DNA of 7,076 nt from Sulfurovum sp. GTDB lineage: Bacteria > Campylobacterota > Campylobacteria > Campylobacterales > Sulfurovaceae. Location of the stretch: assembly GCA_026984165.1 (NCBI GenBank), contig JALSSQ010000313.1, positions 1 through 7,076 of the forward strand, read 5' to 3'. A program made the translations under genes and the position numbers. The notes under the pieces were generated by a model, which did no database searches, was not told where the DNA came from, and worked only from the letters and a program-made list of their open reading frames with translations. Of this stretch, positions 1 through 5,923 are shown piece after piece (within the stretch, counting starts at the first letter, position 1; every line of letters starts with the position of its first letter).

Positions 1-1277
1 AGATGCTTACACGTATCTATGGTGTAGCATTTGCAGACAAAGAAACACTTAAAGCGCACATCACTATGCTCGAAGAAGCGAAAAAGCGTGACCATAGAAA
101 GATTGGTGCAGAGATGGAACTCTTTATGTTCAACGAAGAGGCAGGTGCAGGTTTGCCATTTTGGATGCCAAAAGGTGCCAAACTTCGTTACAAACTAGAG
201 TCTATCTTGCATAAAGCACACCTTGCAAGAGGCTATGAGCCAGTACGAGGCCCTGAAATCCTCAAGGCAGACCTTTGGAGAACATCAGGACACTATGCAT
301 GCTATGGTGAAAATATGTACCTGACTACCATAGATGAGCAAGAGTATGGCATCAAGCCTATGAACTGTTTAGGACACATTCAAGTCTTTAAGCAGACACC
401 AAAGTCTTACCGTGATTTGCCTTTGCGTTATTATGAATATGGTGTGGTACATAGACATGAGAAATCAGGTGTACTGCATGGACTTTTACGTGTAAGGGAG
501 TTCACCCAAGATGATGCGCATATCTTTTGTGAGCCAGAACAAATCGCTGCTGAGGTATTGGATGTTGTTGAATTTGTAGATTCTGTGATGAAACTCTTTG
601 GTTTTGAATATACAATGGAAATTGCAACCAAACCAGAAAAAGCCATCGGTGAAGATGCTGTATGGGAGCTGGCCACACAGGGACTCAAAGATGCACTCGA
701 AGGCAATCACTTGCCATACACCATTGATGAGGGTGGCGGTGCATTTTATGGGCCAAAGATTGATATTAAGATTACTGATGCTATCGGGCGTAAATGGCAG
801 TGTGGTACGATACAGGTGGACTTCAACCTGCCTCAGCGTTTTGAGGTAGAGTATGTCGCAGCAGACAACACACGTAAGCAGCCTGTAATGATTCACCGTG
901 CAATCCTGGGTTCATTTGAACGCTTTATTGGTATCTTGACAGAGCACTATGCAGGGGAGTTCCCATTCTTCTTGGCACCGACACAGGTGATCTTCGTACC
1001 TATCTCTGAAAGCCATGCCGATTATGCCTATACGCTTAAGAAACTGTTGCTTCAAGAAGGCATAGATGCTGAGGTGCATGATAAAAATGATTCGCTCAAT
1101 AAACGTATCCGCACCGCTGAAAAGCAACGTGTACCATACGTAGTCATCATCGGAGAAGAAGAAATTTCCAACAAAACAGTGGCAATCAGAGACAGACGTA
1201 ACAAAGAACAGTATAATCTTACACAAGATGAATTTATGGTAAAATTAACCAAACAACTTCAAGAAGGAAAAATTTGA
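1..1277 (+). CDS. thrS: Threonyl-tRNA synthetase, 5'-truncated by window edge
   Basis: Cytoplasmic class II aminoacyl-tRNA synthetase that charges tRNA-Thr with threonine using ATP. About 424 residues are visible against roughly 600-640 for the family, so the N-terminal TGS and most of the editing region lie left of the window. The ATG at position 3 is an internal Met, because the protein matches the family from the first codon. The catalytic core spans about residues 35-325. The three family zinc ligands are visible as Cys122 (in MNCLGH), His173 (in DDAHIF) and His298 (in MIHRAILGS). Motif 2 is RVREFTQDDAHIF and motif 3 is the HRAILGSFERF segment. The anticodon-binding domain covers about residues 328-424. 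The usual MNCPGH signature reads MNCLGH; from memory Campylobacter also lacks the Pro here, so this is probably a lineage trait. The stop codon overlaps the infC start, indicating co-transcription and translational coupling. Identification is essentially certain. Confidence 0.97.
   Translation, partial: MLTRIYGVAFADKETLKAHITMLEEAKKRDHRKIGAEMELFMFNEEAGAGLPFWMPKGAKLRYKLESILHKAHLARGYEPVRGPEILKADLWRTSGHYACYGENMYLTTIDEQEYGIKPMNCLGHIQVFKQTPKSYRDLPLRYYEYGVVHRHEKSGVLHGLLRVREFTQDDAHIFCEPEQIAAEVLDVVEFVDSVMKLFGFEYTMEIATKPEKAIGEDAVWELATQGLKDALEGNHLPYTIDEGGGAFYGPKIDIKITDAIGRKWQCGTIQVDFNLPQRFEVEYVAADNTRKQPVMIHRAILGSFERFIGILTEHYAGEFPFFLAPTQVIFVPISESHADYAYTLKKLLLQEGIDAEVHDKNDSLNKRIRTAEKQRVPYVVIIGEEEISNKTVAIRDRRNKEQYNLTQDEFMVKLTKQLQEGKI
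1264..1268 (+). promoter_or_regulatory. Shine-Dalgarno site fixing the infC TTG start
   Basis: AAGGA lies 5 bases before the TTG at 1274, inside the last codons of thrS. The first in-frame ATG at 1331 has no comparable purine-rich site at a suitable distance. This supports TTG as the true infC start. Confidence 0.7.
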
Positions 1278-1825
1278 GTAGACAAAACGATAGAAACAAC
1301 AGGGGCAGAAAAAAAACAGATAATGTCATCATGAATGATGCGATTCGAGCATATGAATTGAGAGTATTGGATGATGATGGCGCACAACTGGGAATTATAT
1401 CAAAATCTGAAGCTTTAAATATTGCAGAAGAAAAAGGATTAGATTTGGTATTGGTTTCTCCTGATGCCAAACCCCCTGTGGCTAAAGTGATGGACTACGG
1501 AAAACACAAATACGAGCTAGAAAAAAAGAAAAAAGAAGCCCGTAAAAATCAAAAGAAAATTGAAGTAAAAGAGGTGAAATTCTCTTGCAAAATAGCTGAA
1601 AATGACATCGCTTACAAAGTCAAACATGCCAGAGAGTTTTTGGAAAAAGGGAAACATGTAAAACTGCGTGTCTTTCTGAGAGGTCGTGAAATGGCAAACC
1701 CAGAATGGGGTGTAGATGTCCTTAACCGCGTCTGGCCCATGCTTGAAGATATTGCAAATTTAGAAAGCCCTGCCAAACAAGAAGGGCGTTACATTAACAT
1801 GTATGTAACCCCACTTAAAAAGTAA
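1274..1825 (+). CDS. infC: Translation initiation factor IF-3
   Basis: IF3 binds the 30S subunit, prevents premature 50S joining and enforces selection of initiator tRNA and start codon. The 183-residue product has the usual two-domain form. The N-domain covers about residues 18-86 (VIMNDAIRAYELRV, then KPPVAKVMDYGKHKYE). A Lys-rich linker, EKKKKEARKNQKK (83-95), follows. The C-domain covers about 97-183 and includes the family signature RVFLRGREMANPEWG (132-146). Translation starts at TTG; the start overlaps the thrS stop (TTGA, 4 bases), which suggests coupled translation. Non-AUG starts are a known feature of infC: in E. coli the AUU start lets IF3 repress its own synthesis, and the TTG here could serve the same purpose (inference). 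An ATG at 1331 is possible but would drop 19 residues and lacks a good ribosome-binding site. In many bacteria rpmI and rplT follow directly; here a MutS-family gene intervenes on the other strand. Confidence 0.97.
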   Translation: MSRQNDRNNRGRKKTDNVIMNDAIRAYELRVLDDDGAQLGIISKSEALNIAEEKGLDLVLVSPDAKPPVAKVMDYGKHKYELEKKKKEARKNQKKIEVKEVKFSCKIAENDIAYKVKHAREFLEKGKHVKLRVFLRGREMANPEWGVDVLNRVWPMLEDIANLESPAKQEGRYINMYVTPLKK

Positions 1826-1855
1826 AAGTTAGTTCTTTAGATTTTTTACTTTTTG
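1817..1855 (+). terminator. Possible intrinsic terminator of thrS-infC
   Basis: A perfect 11-bp inverted repeat, AAAAAGTAAAA (1817-1827) with TTTTACTTTTT (1844-1854), overlaps the infC stop codon and ends in a T run. The stem is almost entirely A-T, so it is thermodynamically weak. Position and T-richness make it the best candidate for ending the plus-strand transcript before the convergent MutS-family gene. Confidence 0.4.
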
Positions 1856-1995
1856 TCTTATTTTTATCATATTGATTTGTAGTGTAATTCATCTGCTTTA
1901 TGCGTTGCAAATTATTGAAAAGAGATGAGCTTTTGACATTTTTTTAAACTATGAGGTTTTATATCTCTCTCAAGGTATTAAAAACTACCTGTTTC
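1826..1995. other. Convergent intergenic spacer, infC / mutS family gene
   Basis: A 170-base AT-rich spacer between two convergent genes. Apart from the infC terminator arm, a 9-bp inverted repeat AAGGTATTA (1972-1980) / TAATACCTT (2007-2015) spans the minus-strand stop codon and contains a small CCTG/CAGG hairpin. It could help end the minus-strand transcript but has no T tract after it on that strand. No coding potential or RNA gene was recognised. Confidence 0.5.
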
Positions 1996-4938
1996 TCAGG
2001 AGTCTATAATACCTTTTACTTCGTAATGCAATTTTAAACCCTCATTTGTCATTACAAATCCAAAGATATTTATTTTTCCTTCGTGTACCATAGTATGGTG
2101 CTCTTTACAAAGAGGTATGAGATTATATTTATGGTTTTTATGATAGTGGTCTATATGTCCTGATTTGTTTGCAGTTTTTTGTTCTGCAATGTGATGCACA
2201 TCTTCGACTTTTTCTTCACACAGCGCACATTTGCTTAAGTATAGATCTTTATGGTATTTACTACGCTTTTGTTTACGTAACTTTTTCATCTCAGAGCCAC
2301 CATTATTGAGATTTTCACGTATGGTCTGTGCCATAGATAAAAATGTTTTATCCATGTGCAGAGATTTGGCAAATTCCAGTCCATAAAGACTGTCTCCCAT
2401 ACCTAGCTGGAGCACACGGTTATAGATAAGAGAATCGTTGCTTTCATCATATTTAATACCCAAGTGCAAGAAGATAAGATTTTTTAATTCTTGTAGCTGA
2501 GGAATGCTCCCTAGCTGGTGCAGGTGTGTGGCAAAGATAAAGGTCGATTTGAGAGAGATAAGCTTCAAAATCGCAGAGGAGACTATGGCAAGGGCAGATT
2601 CTGTCTCTGTGCCTTGGCTTATCTCATCGCCCAAGACCAAAGAGCGTTCATTGGCACGGTTAAAGATGTTTTTGAGTTCCATCATCTCTACGGCAAAGGT
2701 TGAGAGACCTTTGTAGAGATTGTCTCGCGAGACAATACGTGTAAAGAGTTTGTCATACAGTCCAAAACGAAGCTCTACAGCAGGGACAAAAAATCCTGCT
2801 TGTGCTAAGACGACTGAGAGACCTATACTTTTCATGAGAGAAGATTTACCAGAGGAGTTGATACCATAGAGTAATGTACCTAAAACATCTTCTCCATTAC
2901 TGGCATTTAGGGTGATATGATTGTGTGATGTCTGATTGTTTGTCCCCAAAAATATATCGTTAGGTACATAGATACCACGTTCATCGTTAGATTCTATAAT
3001 AGGATGTCGTAAGCCTATGGCTTCATAAAATGAGCCCTCTTCAATGATAGGGCGTGAAAGATTCATCGTTTGCGAACATTTTGCATTGGAGATAGCCACA
3101 TCTATATTGGCGATGAAGACAATGAGTTTGTCAAGTAGCAATGAAAATCTGTTTTCCAGCAAATCAAGACTTTCAATGTAGCGTTGTTTGACAAGTGAGA
3201 CAAGCTTGACTTGTGATGTCTCGTAGTTTCGTGTGATCTCTTCAAAAAGAGGGGCCTGCACTTTGACAGCATTTTTGAGATATTTGTAGTGAAAATCTTT
3301 AAAAAAATGATGTTGATTGTCAATCGTGATAAAAGAGTCTTTAAGCTCCTTTTCTATAAGTGTAAATCGATTTTTAGTAAGATTTAAGTAGTAACCTTCG
3401 CTTTCTAGATACGCTACAGTTGCATATTTGGTTGTGCCTGTAAAGAGTTTGTCTTTTTCAAAAAGAGCTTCGACATGCTGAGCCACAGACTCCATTTTGT
3501 TTACTTCTTTTTCTTGCGTTTTGACAATAGTGTCAATAGCAGGATAGACCCCATCTTTAAAAAGATTGTCATTAATCTGCTCTATACGGAACCTTGCACA
3601 GATATCAAGTTCAAAGGTCTCATGTAAGACATTGAGCATCTCTGCACTTTCATCATAAAGAGTCTCTTCTATATCTAAGCCTTGTGTATGGGCATCATCA
3701 AGCAGTTTGAGTATGGCTTCAAGTGACATGGCAATATACGTAAGTTCCACAGGGTGCAATTTACGAAGCTTAATACGTCTGGTGATACGTTCCAAATCAT
3801 AAATCTGTTTGAGGTGGGTCTCAAAACGGTTGATATTTGGCAGTAGTAGTTCTGTCAAATCGTAACGTTGTTCAAGCAGTTCTTTATCGCAAATAGGGTT
3901 AAGCAAACGCTCTTTGAGTAAACGTTTTCCAAAAGCAGTAGAGGTTTTGTCAATGAGGTCAAGCAAGGTAATGTCTGCTGGATCACGAGAGATGACAGAG
4001 AGTTGCTCCATAGCATTGTTCCCGATATACATATAGCGGTTATTGCCCAAAAACTGCGGCTTGTTCATCTTTTCTATGATGCTCTCGTCATGCTCAATAA
4101 TGAAATCTATAAGTACAGCCAAAGACTCTGTGGTATAGGGGTGGCGCTCTAAGTCTAAAAACTCAATGGCAGAGAGAAAAGAGTTGATGTCAAACACACG
4201 TGTAAAGAGTTCGTTTTGAAAAGAGATTTTAAAACGTTTGGTGTTGACAGAGTAGTGTAATGATTCAAGCTCTAGGTAATGGATAAGCCACTCTTTGTCA
4301 ATCGCTTTACTGTCAAGGGTGATGATAACTTCTGAGGTGCTATAGGTTTGCAATAAATTAAAGGCTTCATCGAGTGCATAGGTTTTGTCATCACGTGTGG
4401 AGTGTATCTCGTTGCAGATGGTTTTGCCTGTGCTGACATCAATAGCAGCGTACCCTACAGAGTAGATACCTGCATTTTCATCAACGAGCAGAGAGACGAT
4501 GTTGTTTTCTGTTGGTTCATTGAGGTATTCAAAGTTTGTTCCTGGAGAGATGATATTTGCAACATAGCGCTTGATGTTTGGCATCTCACCTTTTTGTTTG
4601 ACTACGATGATGGTGTATTTTTTGGTGTCAATGAGTCGAGAGAGATAACGGTCGAGTGAGACTGCAGGTACACCTGCTAAGAGTGGGTTAGAGACAGAGT
4701 TTTCCAAGATGGCTTTGCTTTTGCGTGTGAGTTGTATATTTAGCAGTTCGGCTATCTCTTTTGCTTTTCCTATTTTTCGTTCGTCATTGTTGACCTCATA
4801 GACTTCAAAGAAAGTACCTATCTCCATGAGTACCAGCGCATCTTTGCCATACTTCTGCTCAAAATGAAGCTGTAAATCAAAGTAGATTTCTGTGAGAAGT
4901 TTCTTTTTTTGCGAAAGTATTTCGGTGATTTTATCCAC
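1996..4938 (-). CDS. mutS: MutS7-type mismatch-binding ATPase fused to a C-terminal HNH endonuclease
   Basis: A MutS-family DNA mismatch recognition protein of 980 residues, numbered from the GTG start. The N-terminal mismatch-binding domain (about 10-120) keeps the Phe-x-Glu motif that inserts at mispairs (GTFFE, Phe43 and Glu45). A connector (about 145-265), a helical core/clamp (about 305-620) and an ABC ATPase (about 625-875) follow. The ATPase has Walker A GINSSGKSS (692-700), Walker B LVLGDE (Asp771, Glu772) and an ATHLHQL switch His805. The tail (about 898-955) is an HNH nuclease: CALC (904-907), VHHI (His915/916), YNLIPLC (Asn939, Cys944), then EHH and VH. Canonical MutS1 lacks this nuclease and depends on MutL/MutH. 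The MutS-HNH architecture is known as MutS7, reported from Epsilonproteobacteria, large DNA viruses and octocoral mitochondria, and proposed to be self-contained in recognition and nicking. It stands alone on the minus strand. A TTG at 4944 is an alternative start, but the GTG at 4938 has far better Shine-Dalgarno spacing. Confidence 0.95.
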   Translation of the reverse strand: MDKITEILSQKKKLLTEIYFDLQLHFEQKYGKDALVLMEIGTFFEVYEVNNDERKIGKAKEIAELLNIQLTRKSKAILENSVSNPLLAGVPAVSLDRYLSRLIDTKKYTIIVVKQKGEMPNIKRYVANIISPGTNFEYLNEPTENNIVSLLVDENAGIYSVGYAAIDVSTGKTICNEIHSTRDDKTYALDEAFNLLQTYSTSEVIITLDSKAIDKEWLIHYLELESLHYSVNTKRFKISFQNELFTRVFDINSFLSAIEFLDLERHPYTTESLAVLIDFIIEHDESIIEKMNKPQFLGNNRYMYIGNNAMEQLSVISRDPADITLLDLIDKTSTAFGKRLLKERLLNPICDKELLEQRYDLTELLLPNINRFETHLKQIYDLERITRRIKLRKLHPVELTYIAMSLEAILKLLDDAHTQGLDIEETLYDESAEMLNVLHETFELDICARFRIEQINDNLFKDGVYPAIDTIVKTQEKEVNKMESVAQHVEALFEKDKLFTGTTKYATVAYLESEGYYLNLTKNRFTLIEKELKDSFITIDNQHHFFKDFHYKYLKNAVKVQAPLFEEITRNYETSQVKLVSLVKQRYIESLDLLENRFSLLLDKLIVFIANIDVAISNAKCSQTMNLSRPIIEEGSFYEAIGLRHPIIESNDERGIYVPNDIFLGTNNQTSHNHITLNASNGEDVLGTLLYGINSSGKSSLMKSIGLSVVLAQAGFFVPAVELRFGLYDKLFTRIVSRDNLYKGLSTFAVEMMELKNIFNRANERSLVLGDEISQGTETESALAIVSSAILKLISLKSTFIFATHLHQLGSIPQLQELKNLIFLHLGIKYDESNDSLIYNRVLQLGMGDSLYGLEFAKSLHMDKTFLSMAQTIRENLNNGGSEMKKLRKQKRSKYHKDLYLSKCALCEEKVEDVHHIAEQKTANKSGHIDHYHKNHKYNLIPLCKEHHTMVHEGKINIFGFVMTNEGLKLHYEVKGIIDS
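2074..2247 (-). other. HNH endonuclease domain of the MutS-family protein
   Basis: Roughly residues 898-955. Zinc-type cysteines occur as C-x2-C (904, 907), with a later Cys944 followed by His947/His948. The catalytic pattern is the VHHI pair, then Asn in YNLIPLC, then His in HHTMVH. All residues normally needed by an HNH nuclease are present, so the domain is predicted to be active. It is separated from the ATPase by a basic Lys/Arg-rich linker (about 884-900). Confidence 0.85.
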
Positions 4939-4946
4939 TAGCAAAG

Positions 4947-4952
4947 CCTCAT
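4947..4952 (-). promoter_or_regulatory. Shine-Dalgarno site deciding the MutS-family start
   Basis: On the minus strand ATGAGG lies 8 bases before the GTG at 4938, but only 2 bases before the TTG at 4944. The spacing favours GTG as the start codon. Confidence 0.6.
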
Positions 4953-4965
4953 TTTTGGTTGATAG

Positions 4966-4974
4966 ATTTTATCA
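4966..4974 (-). promoter_or_regulatory. Possible extended -10 promoter for the MutS-family gene
   Basis: The minus strand reads TGATAAAAT, that is a TGN extension plus a TAAAAT -10 hexamer (4966-4971), about 27 bases before the GTG start. No -35 hexamer is evident, as is common in Epsilonproteobacteria. The predicted leader would be only about 20 bases long. Confidence 0.4.
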
Positions 4975-5032
4975 CAAGTAGGGTTAGAAAAGTACTAGAT
5001 AAAGTTTTTATAAATATTTTAGATAATTTGGG

Positions 5033-5038
5033 TATAAT
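5033..5038 (+). promoter_or_regulatory. Promoter -10 box for rpmI-rplT
   Basis: A perfect TATAAT at 5033-5038 follows a stretch of AT-rich, T-tract-bearing sequence (about 5000-5030) rather than a -35 box. This fits the sigma-70 promoter style of Campylobacter and Helicobacter. Transcription would begin near 5045, leaving a leader of about 145 bases before rpmI. It gives the ribosomal protein genes a promoter independent of thrS-infC. Confidence 0.65.
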
Positions 5039-5057
5039 ACTGTCCCAATTTTAATTT

Positions 5058-5158
5058 AATGAAACGGCTTTTAAGCAAAGCTCAAAAACCTACGCTAACG
5101 CTGAGTTCTCTTCAACAGAGGGTTCATACGGCTAGCCGTATTTTGGGTTTGTTTCATT
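5058..5158 (+). ncRNA. Structured 5' leader of rpmI-rplT (candidate cis-regulatory RNA)
   Basis: The leader folds by eye into nested helices that do not compete. An 8-bp closing stem pairs AATGAAAC (5058-5065) with GTTTCATT (5151-5158). Hairpin H1 pairs GCTTT with AAAGC (5067-5081). A second stem stacks on the closing stem: 5086-5092 (AAACCTA) with 5144-5150 (TGGGTTT), including one G-U pair. Inside it are hairpin H2 (5103-5111 with 5117-5125, 9 bp with three G-U pairs, 5-base loop) and H3 (ATACGG/CCGTAT around CTAG, 5126-5141). The structure sits between the promoter and the rpmI ribosome-binding site. L20-mediated autoregulation of rpmI-rplT is known in E. coli and Bacillus with different RNA structures, so that role here is an inference. 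H3 followed by TTTT could also act as an attenuator. Confidence 0.55.
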
Positions 5159-5188
5159 GGTTTAAAAAATTCTATCGAGGGAGAGCAT

Positions 5189-5380
5189 ATGCCAAAAATG
5201 AAAAGCGTAAAAGGCGCTGTAAAGCGTTTTAAAGTGAAAAAAAGCGGCAAAATCAAAAGAGGAACTGCGTATAGATCTCACATCCTTACTAAAGTTGATG
5301 GTAAACATCACAGAAGTATGAGAAGTCCAAAGCATGTTGACACTGTTGATGCTAAAAACATTAAAGAGATGATTTGCTAA
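5189..5380 (+). CDS. rpmI: 50S ribosomal protein L35
   Basis: A small, very basic 63-residue protein of the large ribosomal subunit. It matches L35 throughout: MPKMKSVKGAVKRFKVKKSGKIKR-type N-terminus (Lys-rich, residues 1-24), then the conserved RSHILTK segment (29-35) and a KHHR...SPKHVD stretch (39-51). Length is normal for the family (about 64-65). The ATG is preceded by GAGGGAG (5177-5183) at good distance. It is the first gene of a two-gene unit with rplT, transcribed from the TATAAT-type promoter at 5033 through a long structured leader. L35 is probably co-regulated with L20. Confidence 0.97.
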   Translation: MPKMKSVKGAVKRFKVKKSGKIKRGTAYRSHILTKVDGKHHRSMRSPKHVDTVDAKNIKEMIC

Positions 5381-5497
5381 TTTAACTTCGGTTAAGTTAC
5401 ATCATTTCGTAAAGCAATAATCCCCCGATTAGGGGCAAGTTCAAACAGAGAGAATGTTTGACACCGATTCTAATAACAGATAAGGTAAAGGATAACC
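5381..5497 (+). other. Structured rpmI-rplT intercistronic spacer
   Basis: This 117-base spacer holds three simple hairpins: TTAAC/GTTAA closed by a TTCG tetraloop (5382-5395), CCCC/GGGG around GATTA (5423-5435), and TCAAACA/TGTTTGA (5441-5461). None is followed by a T run, so they are unlikely to end transcription. They could protect the mRNA, slow decay or form part of an L20-binding control element (inference). The rplT ribosome-binding site AAAGGA (5487-5492) follows. Confidence 0.45.
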
Positions 5498-5854
5498 ATG
5501 AGAGTAAAAACTGGTATAGTTAGACATAGACGTCATAAAAAACTACTAAAACAAGCTAGAGGATTCTACAGTGGTAGAAGAAAACACTTTAGAAAAGCCA
5601 AAGAGCAACTCGAGCGTTCATTAGTATATGCTTACAGAGATAGAAGACAGAAAAAAAGAGATTTCAGAAGATTGTGGATTACGCGTATCAATGCAGCTAC
5701 AAGACTTAATGGTATGAACTACTCTACATTTATGCATGGTTTAAAACTTGCAAATATTGAACTTGACAGAAAAATTCTTGCTGATATGGCGATGAATGCT
5801 CCTGAATCGTTCACAAAAGTAGCGGATGCTTCTAAAGCGGCACTTGCTAAATAA
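5498..5854 (+). CDS. rplT: 50S ribosomal protein L20
   Basis: A 118-residue basic protein that binds 23S rRNA early in 50S assembly; in several bacteria it also represses its own operon by binding mRNA. The match to L20 is end to end: MRVKTGIVRHRRHKKLLKQA at the start, then GFYSGRRKHFRKAKE (22-36), AYRDRRQKKRDFRRLWITRI (45-64), and NAATRLNGMNYSTFMHGLK (65-83). The Arg/Lys-rich N-terminal half is the extended rRNA-binding arm and the C-terminal half is the globular domain. Length is typical. AAAGGA lies 5 bases before the ATG. It is the last gene of the rpmI-rplT unit, with a hairpin terminator about 25 bases downstream. Confidence 0.98.
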   Translation: MRVKTGIVRHRRHKKLLKQARGFYSGRRKHFRKAKEQLERSLVYAYRDRRQKKRDFRRLWITRINAATRLNGMNYSTFMHGLKLANIELDRKILADMAMNAPESFTKVADASKAALAK

Positions 5855-5877
5855 TTGACGTTTCGTTGATTGTTATT

Positions 5878-5910
5878 TGAGGAGTTGAGGCTCCTCATTC
5901 TTGTCTATTT
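5878..5910 (+). terminator. Rho-independent-type terminator after rplT
   Basis: A 7-bp GC-containing stem, TGAGGAG (5878-5884) with CTCCTCA (5891-5897), has a 6-base loop and is followed by the T-rich stretch TTCTTGTCTATTT. The T tract is interrupted. It is better oriented for the plus strand than for the convergent lipoprotein gene, since the minus-strand exit lacks T residues. Confidence 0.55.
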
Positions 5911-5923
5911 CCCCAATCAAAGT

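Noticed and set aside
3..5. ATG at position 3 as the real start of thrS
   Set aside because: The protein aligns with ThrRS from the first visible codon in the middle of the usual length, so the gene is cut by the window edge.
486..896. Long minus-strand open frame inside thrS
   Set aside because: It lies entirely opposite a well-conserved gene, has no ribosome-binding site and its translation resembles no protein. It is a shadow.
1933..1964. TTGACA followed by a TTATAT-like box on the plus strand
   Set aside because: The spacing is poor and it would only transcribe antisense to the MutS-family gene; no plus-strand gene follows.
5058..5158. tRNA or tRNA-like gene in the rpmI leader
   Set aside because: The helices do not give a cloverleaf with T-arm and acceptor conventions, and there is no GTTCGA-type T loop or CCA-type end.
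5382..5395. TTCG-loop hairpin as a terminator after rpmI
   Set aside because: It lacks a following T run, and rplT downstream has no promoter of its own that I can see.
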